Shown here piece after piece: positions 55,949 to 64,000 of a DNA stretch of 64,000 nucleotides. The first letter of the stretch is position 1. Every line of letters starts with the position of its first letter. This DNA is from Gautieria morchelliformis (taxonomy: Eukaryota; Basidiomycota; Agaricomycetes; Gomphales; Gomphaceae), in assembly GCA_015179125.1 (NCBI GenBank), contig WHVA01000011.1:310001-374000 (forward strand). The letters run 5' to 3'. The translations under genes and the position numbers were made by a program. Under the pieces are notes generated by a model, which saw only the letters and a program-made list of their open reading frames with translations, was not told the DNA's origin and made no database searches.

Positions 55949-57353
55949 ATGCCGCTTGGTATCCTCGATCTCCCTGAAGAAATCATAGATCCCATCGTTG
56001 GAGCTCTGTTACCTGAATATGATCCAAATGGTCCACGTCTCAATACTTACGCATACGAACACCTCGTCGATTTATTATGCTGTCGTTTGGTATGCTGGAG
56101 TCTCTTCCGGCCTGCCTCGCGCTGGCTCTGCCGACGAGTTCATCTAAAGTTATGTCGATTCAATCAACATGTTCGTGTTACAGCCACACCTTTCACCCGT
56201 CCCGAATATGCTTCCAATACCCGGGTATTACATATCTCTGGCCGCACTGGATCCGACTCCCACCAAGTCCAGCCGCGTCTCTCGCTTGCCGGGACACCAC
56301 TTTTTTCTGGAATGAGAAACCTGCGGATCCTTGTTATACAGCTTTGTCCCACCCTTGTCACAGAAATCCTTCCGCAGTTGCTATCGCTGCCTCTCCTCCA
56401 CACGGTTGTCTTAGAAGGATCAGAGACGACTGTAGACTCCATAAATTGGTCCTGTATTGGTGGTCCATTCCCCAACATCAAGAAGTTGGATTTTAGGCGC
56501 ATACGTGATATAGGACCTCTTATCTCACTAGCGCCATCTTTGGAGGCATTGAGTCTCAATCCTTCAACAAGATTGGATGACGTTTTGAGTTCGATCCCAT
56601 TTCCGTGGTATACGTTACGCCAACTGGCGCTTGAGCGTGTCTTGGACATTGAAAAGACTTGTGTCGCTCTTCTGGAAAGTTACCAGGTAAAGTGCCTGTA
56701 ATTCATTTTACATTCGCAGCTGATACCCGTTTAATAGTATTTAAGAGACAACGTTGGCGTCTGTGCTTCTCTTACTGAGCTCATGGTCACCCAAAATCTG
56801 ACAATCACTGACGCTCGCCGTTTGTTGTCAACGTTCGGTGGCCAACCTCTTCAGTCCTTGATAATTGGCTGTGTCGTAAACCTTGACATCCAATTCTTGG
56901 AAAGCGTTGTAGCAACGTTCCCCAAGCTACACGAATTTGCCCTGCTAAGGATAAGCGCGGAGTCCGATCTGTCGACTATTACGGAGTTGGTAAGGGAGAT
57001 GAGAAGGAAGGGGAGATATCGACAACTGATGATATTGATTTTAGGATCACTATGCCACAGTCCTTGGGCAGCTACGGGAGCTGCAGGTCCTGCACCTGAA
57101 CTGGATTAGGCATCATGACGACGATCACCTACGCTTTCGCATCCTACTTGATAGCATTCTAATCCCTATCGTCTTTCACTGTCGGAAACTCACACAAATA
57201 CGGTTCATGCATCAGGGGGACGGAATTTCCACTATAGCAAATATTACCCGAGATAACCGAGGACAGTACAAGGGCCACGTCTTCGAGACTCTCAAAGATC
57301 GTTGCTGCCTTGCTACATCGGCATGGCATGTCGACAGATATCCCGTCATGTGA
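55949..57353 (+). CDS. F-box-like protein with leucine-rich repeats
   Basis: Model: exons 55949-56686, 56738-56989 and 57045-57353, in frame to 432 codons. The N-terminus reads LGILDLPEEIIDPIVGALLP and VDLLCCRLVCWSLFRPASRW, the divergent F-box seen in many Agaricomycete proteins (LPxE...I followed by a CxLVCxxW block). The rest is irregular leucine-rich repeats (NLRILVIQLCPTLVTEIL; PLLHTVVLEG; PNIKKLDF; SLEALSLNPS; HEFALLRISAE). F-box proteins dock substrates to SCF ubiquitin ligases through Skp1, so a substrate-receptor role is inferred. The third exon (DHYATVLGQLRELQVLHLNW) appears only if the 55-nt intron 56990-57044 is removed. No disabling change seen. Confidence 0.8.
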
Positions 57354-58303
57354 GGTACAGTCACCTGAATCCCAAGCTTACATTTGATCCACTCAGACGT
57401 TTTGAGCTACCTACCCCTTCCCTGCTGGGCTAATTCTACTTCGCGAGCTTGTGTTCTAGTGATGATTCTCCGCTATAACTTCTCGTAGATCAGCGTGCTA
57501 GAGGGGGAGAGATAGAATTAATTAGAGTGCCCGAAATGCGACGTACTATTGCTGGCAAAAATTAACTGATCCCAGACTCAGACTAGCTGACTCTTGACCG
57601 AAAATCGTTTCTCTAATCTTAGCGACACGACTCAACTTAGGTTGGCCACCACGACTACATCCCTGCCTTCAGAAAGGAGGACTGAACATGTTTTCGATGT
57701 AATGTGAAGGCGAAGGGGCCGGTTGCCTAATCGGACGCTGGTTGCATGTGGGTACAAGCCTTTCGCGGATTCAACGATATGCAAATCACGAGGGACACAA
57801 CCGCAACGAAAAAGCTCGGAACCAGTGATCTATCGTGAATTGTTGATACGGATATGTGACAGTCCAAACAAGCTTTCCCTTCCAGCATTTCTACCTAAAA
57901 GTCCAATCGCGGTGACATCTCTACGCGCAACTCCAAAATCACACCTTTAAGGTTGAAACATTTCCCGACGTGGCCATATCGACTGCCACATAAATAATCG
58001 ATTATCTCCACGACGAAGTCTGCACTATGCGCCTGCGGTCTTGAGGAACGAGACAGTGGCACTGTCTCTCGACGTTGGCTCCCACGTTCCCGTTACCATC
58101 TGAGCGCGCTCGACCTTCTGTTAACATCAAGGCACGGACGGACGGTAGTAATGTGGATACAAGGGGCCCTAGACCTGTATCCACATTCCTACCGTCTGGG
58201 AAGATCGAGGCCGCTCGTGGGATAGAAAATGGCACACCTCTCTGCCCAAGGACCCACTAAGCAGGATGATGGGAGTTCAAAGCTTGTCCTTGTCTAATGT
58301 TCG
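57354..58303. other. Spacer between the F-box gene and its decayed relative
   Basis: No supported gene. It contains a 9-bp-arm hairpin at 58050-58068 and a 21-bp-arm hairpin at 58141-58196. Confidence 0.45.
58141..58196. repeat. 21-bp-arm inverted repeat
   Basis: GACGGTAGTAATGTGGATAC plus A (58141-58161) pairs with 58176-58196 with one mismatch over a 14-nt spacer. Confidence 0.85.
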
Positions 58304-58687
58304 GTGGTACGGACTAGGAGAAGCGGCCTTGAAGGCGAGCATCAGCGCTCTCGGGGCGTAAAATCGCTCAGCTTAATTAATTTCAGGTTGCACATCTTCG
58401 CTCAGCTTCTCGAGCTGCTCAGTGAATCTCCTGCTTTGGTGAACTTGAAACTCATCCATGCAACCTCGAGATCGAGAGTACGTACAGATCAGGGGAAGGG
58501 TATATTGAAAAGTACACCATTCCTCGCTCTCTACGTACTCTTGAACTCGGTGACAACACTAAATGCCTGCTTATTTATTGGCTGCTCGTTCAACATCCTA
58601 TTCCAAATATACACACCGTGGTGCTCACCATGGTCACTGCAAAGGAAGTACCTGATGTATCGAGCTTGCTCTATCGGCTTGGACGGT

Positions 58688-58738
58688 GAGATCGGGGTGT
58701 TCTAGACAAGGTCCAAGTGTCTAGAGCACCTCGATCTC
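58688..58738. repeat. Inverted repeat inside the F-box pseudogene
   Basis: 58688-58708 (GAGATCGGGGTGTTCTAGAC plus A) pairs with 58718-58738 with two mismatches over 9 nt. CTTGGAC (58678-58684) also pairs with GTCCAAG (58711-58717), so the two pairs interlock. Confidence 0.85.
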
Positions 58739-58861
58739 TCTTTTTACACCTTAGTTCCTGGAGACACAGAAGGTACATCAGTCTCTCTCTCTCCTCGAAT
58801 TTCCCCAACTCGCTTCGTTGTTCAGAGAGAGTCAGCCATTTAAAATCTTGCCTCAGTCTAC

Positions 58862-58918
58862 CCTCGAGGTTTCCGTGAACCACGATTAAATTATTCGTGA
58901 TTTACGGCAACCTTGAGG
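58862..58918. repeat. 24-bp-arm imperfect inverted repeat
   Basis: 58862-58885 pairs with 58895-58918 with four mismatches over a 9-nt loop (CCTCGAGGTTTCCGTGAACC against its partner). Within the same pseudogene. Confidence 0.8.
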
Positions 58919-58989
58919 ATGGAGAGGTACACCTTAGAATCAAGGATAGCTTGTCTGATCTGGACGCGAGAGGGAGACTCCAGCTCATG

Positions 58990-60783
58990 TGACCAACGCA
59001 CGCGTTAAACCAGCTCGTCTGGTTTAAATGTTGCGACATTGTTCATTGATACTTAGCCATCTGACTGTGATTATAATAAGAGATCAATTGGCTCTCTTGT
59101 ACACGCCCGAGCTGCAATTAAGTCTCTGTTTTTGTTACCAATTCACGCAAAGCTGCCTTCGCAGACTGGTTTGGGAATAAAGCCAGACACGGAGGAAGCC
59201 ATTATGAACCTATGGACTCTGCCACATTCGGGGCCAAACTGGGAAATGCGAGACATTTGCAGAACCTGCGAGCGAGCGAACTGGATCGATGGAAGCACAA
59301 GGACTTCTACGCCATCCTCGTCGACTCCAGCGATCGGGCACTCTCGGCCTAGGAGGAAACATGATGAGAGAAACATGTGACACATAAACGTTCCAAGAGA
59401 GTGAGACTTGCCACTGCTTGCAATATGTACTACGGAGGTACTACCCGTCGATCTGTCACGTTCAGGATCACTCGAATATCGCCTGGGTAGCAACTATTCA
59501 TGCGGGCGGAACCCCTACATGGAGCTAGGCTAGGCGAGCTGCCGCAGGAAATCTGGCATTGATATCTGGTCAATAGTATGGCAACCAACTTCTCAGACAT
59601 AATTGTGATGATGCAGGCATGATATCACGATCGCTAACTGGGCGTAGGATTCCAACGAGCAGCACGGTTGCAGCCTTTAGTGGTCTATATCATTTTCCTG
59701 AGGCTACGAGCAGTCGTGTTGTGACGTGGCCAAGCTCTGGCAGCGCTCTCTAACCACCGTAACCATTCCTACTGGGCTAGGCTTCACCGGACACCCCCCA
59801 GCTTGCTCAAGGTTGGCCAATAGGACATGGGTATACATGCTTAGTACCGTATTCAGACAACTGTAGAATGGATCGGAAACTAGACCTGCTCGTGGATGCG
59901 CAGCGAAGTGGGGTTCAGGAGCAGTCACGTCAGATCTATAGGGGGTTGAGCGCAGCGCGTAGCAGAACACGTACGTATACGTATGTCGACTTGAACATGC
60001 ATCTCACTCCTATTTTCTGCCAAACCCGTGGACGCTAAGTGTATACTTATAATTGTATTATGTATGTACATAAATACTTAAGTGCTAGCTATGCTACAAT
60101 ATCGCAAGGAGGGACTAGGGTCAATTTCCGATCCTCCACGAAGCTCTAGGTTGATAAATGGGATTCTTTCGCAAGAGGGGTGGTGCGCAAGGATGCAGCT
60201 CTCGTCGAAAGGAGTCATGTCACCTGTGGATACATACGTTGTAGCTTGCGGTCATGGACTAACAGGAGGCGATTCCAGATGGCATCTGCTGAAAGATAGG
60301 CGGTAACTCGGTATCATTTTATGCCAGACTCCTGAACATATGCATATATTCGGCCTGGTAAGACGACCGAGTGGGGTGATAGCGATTTCGAAATGTTCCG
60401 GGACAATCACCAGCTTGGAGATTTTCAACCGAGACCGGCTGGCGCATCGTCCGATTGCAGACGACCTACTGGCAGTCCCTGCAAGCATGTCGTCAAAATT
60501 CATCAGAGATTACAGCCGAAAGGTCTGAGATTTGACGATCCTGGTGTCTGAGGCTATAACCTGGAGAGGGAATAATAAGTAAAGCAGAAATGAGAGTGGA
60601 ACACGCTTCCAGCGGCTGAGTCTCGAAGGTTCTACTAGATAAGCGCCGATTGGCCTGCCGGTGCTGGCGTGGCCTTGTTAGGCGCTATTGCTGTTCCGCT
60701 TTCTTTTCGCCACCACAGCCCACAGTTCAACAAGCCCAACAAGCCAACCCACCCACTTTTTTCTTCAACATCACTCTCTAATA
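58990..60783. other. Spacer before the bZIP gene
   Basis: No recognised gene. Short frames at 59132-59380 and 60340-60528 (EIFNRDRLAHRPIADDLLAV) may be further scraps of leucine-rich genes. The last 100 bp are CT/CA-rich, typical of a fungal promoter and leader before the bZIP ATG. Confidence 0.4.
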
Positions 60784-62806
60784 ATGGCCGCCGTACTCGA
60801 TGCTGAGCAAGCGGCTCCACCTCCGTCTTCCTCGATGAACTTTGAGGAGCTTTTCAACATGGATCTATATGGTCCAGCTGCATCGCAAAGCCCAGGTGGT
60901 CCCTCTCGTTCCTCGTCTAATTCTCCTGGCTCCTCGTTTTTCTCTCTGCCGCCTCCTACCCCACCCCAAACGCAATCCGACCCATATAACCCAACCGTAC
61001 CAGATAACTCAGTTGACTTATCTTTCTTCAACTTTGGCCTTCCGCAGGCCACATTCAACAAACCTCTCGATCTGAGCGCGAACGGCAGCTCACCAAGTGA
61101 AGGCACCTCGCCCGCGTCTTCAGTTCCATATGACTTTTTCGGCTCTTTCGCTGGCGGTAGCGGTAGTACCTCTAGTCCAGACACGGTGCCGAGCTCGGCC
61201 TTCTCCCCAAAAGACTTGTTTGCAATCGACCCTACTTTGGTTGGAGCGACGTCAGCAGTCCCCACTATACCCAGCAGAGACATCGCGGGGAGCCCGAGGA
61301 AGAGTCTGACGACTCTGAAGACGACGAGGACGACCAGCCCATCATGAAGCCCGTCAAGGTCGGTGGCAAGGGCAAGGCCGCACGAAAAGGCACGGTGGCG
61401 TCTGGCGGCGTTGTTAAGCGAACACCCGGTGGTAGCGCTGTCAAGGACAAAGCTGCCAACGACGATGACTGGAGGCCTAGTCCTGAGGAGTATAAGAAGA
61501 TGAGTAGCAAAGAGAAACGTCAGCTTAGGAACAAGATTTCCGCGAGAAATTTCCGCGTCAGGCGTAAAGGTCAGTTAACTACACTCGAGCGGTCAAGTCA
61601 TTAAGTTAAAGTAAATATCCAGAGTATATCACAACGCTCGAGGGGGATATTGCCGAGCGTGATAGCCTCATCGATGCCATTCGGGAGGAACTTGGCTCAA
61701 CCAAGCTTGAGAATGTTGCGCTGCGGCAAGAAGTTGATGCACTTAAGCGCGCCATGCTCGAGGGTCGTGCCAACCCCGTCCTTCCTCCACCCGCTCCTCT
61801 TACGGCCACGCCTTCGGTGGCAAACACCAAGCGCAGCACCCGCACGCTTAACAAGCCCAACACAAAGAAGGATCTCCCCACAAGTCCCCGCGCAACGCCT
61901 GCTCGTGCCTTCTGGGGCGGAAGCAACTCCGCGTTTGGCGGTGCTGGCGGCATCACGCCCGTGCACGCCACTCTTGTCCCGGATTTCCCCGCATTCTCTG
62001 AGAAGCAGTCGCAGCGAGATCAGCAGGAGAATATCAACCCCGCGCTCAACCTGCCATGTTTCGGCGGCGTGGGCACGACGACTCCCAACCCCAAGTTCCC
62101 GCTGTCGCCGTTCCAGCAACCTAACCTCGGTGCCAACTTTGACGCGTTCGCGGATCTGAACCCTTTCACCCTGAAAACACTCGATGCATACCGTATGCAA
62201 CTTTGGGGCCGCATGGCTCGCGAAGCGGGCGCCCAGCAGGCGCAACAACGACAGCGCGCCCAGTCACCCGTACAAAGCCATCTCACCAGTGCGTTGCGCC
62301 CTGCCTTCTTCACCGCCTCGTCCATCCACAGCAAAGAGCGTGACACGACCAAGCACCCGTCTCCCACGCTTTCCGCCCTCCTTTCCGGCAAGCCCTCTGG
62401 CCCTTCGTCTTCCACAACCGCCTCCGCTTCGCCTCGTGCGGCCGAAATGCAGCCACAGCACGCGATGCTCGCGAGTCTTGCAAGCCAGACGCTGCTGTCC
62501 AAGATGGGCTCTGCGTTCTGGGACGCGTTCGCAAGGCCTGGGCCGGCCACGGCGGCATCATCCCCCGCGACGTCAGCGACGGGACGCGGAGCGAAGGCCG
62601 ACTGGGACCACGACAAGGTCCGGAAGGTGCTCGAAGGCAAAGCCGTCGTCCGTGTCGTGGACGTCGATACCCCTGCCTCTGGCTCGTCGACGGATGCGCT
62701 CGAGGAAAGCATGCGCACGCTGTCGCTCGCCGGGCATTCCGACAGCCAAAGTGCCTGTGCCGGCATCTTTCTGAGGACACGCGCTGCGGTCGTGGGCAAG
62801 AAGTAG
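60784..62806 (+). CDS. bZIP transcription factor
   Basis: Sequence-specific nuclear DNA-binding factor. The ATG at 60784 opens a Ser/Pro-rich activation-type region (FEELFNMDLYGPAASQ; DLFAIDPTLVG). The basic region KRQLRNKISARNFRVRRK has the invariant N-x7-R spacing, followed across intron 61570-61622 by the zipper EYITTLEGDIAERDSLIDAI with heptad hydrophobics to about LKRAMLEGR. The C-terminal part has FDAFADLNPFTLKTLDAYRM and a conserved end (DALEESMRTLSL). The upstream frame (to about 61260) and the frame from the acidic EEESDDSEDDEDDQ stretch onward do not match. A 35- or 38-nt intron after DPTL (acceptors at ...CCCAG or ...CAGCAG) would restore the frame, but that is short, so an indel or sequence error is also possible. 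Target genes are unknown. Confidence 0.85.
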
Positions 62807-64000
62807 AGTCGACACGCCAGCATGCAGCTCTGGCGCTTTTTCCCTTTCTTTCTTTCTCTGTTTTTCTTGATTTTGTGGAGCGGCCTAATCTGCCATCGGT
62901 CACATCTATATGCACATTCCTTGCGCTTTGTCTTGCTCGTCAAGTCCAGTCTGGACAATCACCCCTCCTCAGTCCTTCCTTCCCCCCAGATACTCACCCC
63001 TGATCCTGTTGCGTCCTATTTGTTGCTAGCTGTCGTCGCTTGAATCCAATGCATGTAAGATACTTGACGTGGTCTGGAGGGCCCATATTATATTTCTCAA
63101 GGATGGAGAGAAAGATTGCAATCTCGGCATGAGGATCGATTGACCTACAAGTGTGGCTCTCTAGCCACTCGAGCTCGTTGAACCCAGCTCGGTTTCAATA
63201 GGAAAAAAAAAAAAAAACTGGTCTAAATACCAAAAGAACATGGTGGGAAAACTACGGTTTCGATATTATAGAACAGTAATGACACCGCCGCTCACGATGA
63301 GCCGTCGGCTCCGTGCGACCGCGACGGTGCGCACGGCCGTGCGTGTAGAAGCGAACGACAAAGGGACGAAGGCACGATGAAGGGGGCGCTTAGGAGGGGG
63401 ACGAGGAAGGGAATATCCACTGGGGCCGTAACGACGGGAAAAGGCTACGCACAGACTCACAGATTAGGAGGTTGGGACACGGCATGGCACGGTATGGGCG
63501 TGCCCTTCGTCTATGAAACACATGTACACATGTCGGCCTAGGTGTGGGGGGGCAGGGGGGCGGCGGCAGTAAAGCCCTAGGACGAAGCGAAGCGAGCGCG
63601 GGTGGCAAAGATCTCGTCTCGCCTGCTCACCGCTCACGCTTCCGATACATCGCCAGGGCCCACAGGGCGCACGCACGACGCGTGACTTGTACGAGCAGAA
63701 GCGGAAGGGCCCGCAGGCCTCAGGGCGCACCCAGGACGCTTGGCTTCTGCGAGCACGGAAGAACATGTGACGCGGTGCACCCCAGTCCCAGTGCCCAGTG
63801 GATCCTATACTGCCAGGGCCCCAGGGCGCACCCTCACCCATGACCGGAGAAGGGGGCGTGGGCGGGGCCGGGGTCGGGGTCGGGGTCGCGGAGCCTACAT
63901 AGCCACAGGTGTTGCTGCGTGGACTGCCGGGCAGCCAGCGAGAAGGCGAGCAACACCATCGTTTTAATTCCAGAGTCGACGGAAGAGCGATGACCCATGC
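62807..64000. other. Non-coding tail of the window
   Basis: No supported gene. It includes a 15-nt A run near 63200, a GC-rich zone from 63280 with repeated CAGGGCGCAC-type text (63660-63835), and a G-quadruplex motif at 63852-63885. The long open frames on both strands in the GC-rich zone conflict and lack domain content. Confidence 0.5.

Larger units (their letters stand above)
58304..58989 (+). pseudogene. Decayed F-box/LRR protein gene
   Basis: Leucine-rich coding pieces lie in order but in different frames: KSLSLINFRLHIFAQLLELL and SPALVNLKLIHA (about 58354-58470), SLRTLELGDNTKCLLIYWLL then IPNIHTVVLTMVTAKEVPDV (about 58520-58685), SLLEFPQLASLFRESQPFKI (about 58785-58850) and EVHLRIKDSLSDLDARGRLQ (to a stop at about 58989). 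Short introns cannot explain all the switches, and a hairpin insert interrupts the sequence after LYRLGR. No F-box was found at its 5' end. It resembles the gene at 55949-57353 in type and is probably a dead family member. Confidence 0.6.

Noticed and set aside
62020-62958. 312-codon minus-strand ORF
   Set aside because: Antisense to the bZIP C-terminus. The plus frame has the conserved motifs.

Overview
This is a window from a filamentous basidiomycete genome, almost certainly an Agaricomycete (mushroom-forming lineage). The evidence is genes split by many GT-AG introns of about 46-70 nt, a Harbinger transposon with its Myb/SANT partner gene, Ty1/copia elements with nested LTR insertions, a TPR-CHAT protein, a fungal alpha-type kinase, a DDE-integrase gene of the kind repeated in Agaricomycete genomes, an F-box/LRR gene and a sedolisin protease. 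There is no sign of bacterial, plasmid or phage organisation, no CRISPR array, and no rRNA or convincing tRNA gene.

Layout. 1-2.25 kb is non-coding with two long hairpins. 2.25-5.63 kb is an intact 17-exon GH95 alpha-L-fucosidase. 5.87-9.74 kb (minus) is a TPR-CHAT caspase-like protein with eleven 45-residue repeats. 10.83-16.18 kb is a head-to-head pair of IucA/IucC-type (NIS) siderophore synthetase paralogs with a shared 798-bp promoter that carries a perfect iron-type GATA site. 16.6-19.6 kb is a complete PIF/Harbinger element with a nonsense codon in its transposase. 20.4-23.2 kb is an alpha-kinase gene with an unexplained GC-rich insert, followed by an integrase-core gene on the minus strand to 24.9 kb. 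26.2-28.1 kb is serine hydroxymethyltransferase, 28.4-32.5 kb a WW-domain low-complexity protein and 34.0-36.2 kb a secreted S53 protease.

36-55 kb is a transposon graveyard. It holds a young copia element with a TCTTC target duplication, a 566-bp almost fully palindromic foldback element with a TAA duplication, an internally deleted copia (TCATA duplication) that took four separate insertions of one solo-LTR family (one inside another, all with perfect 5-bp duplications), and a hAT-like MITE. 55.9-57.4 kb is an F-box/LRR gene with a decayed relative at 58.3-59.0 kb that is crossed by imperfect hairpins. 60.8-62.8 kb is a bZIP transcription factor. The last 1.2 kb is non-coding with a strong G-quadruplex motif.

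How the genes relate. Most are ordinary, independently regulated fungal genes. The exception is the siderophore pair: the same seven-exon layout in both, opposite directions and a shared promoter point to one duplicated, co-regulated iron-acquisition locus. Exon boundaries given here come from conserved protein motifs, splice-site consensus and reading-frame bookkeeping. They are hand models, not transcript-supported.
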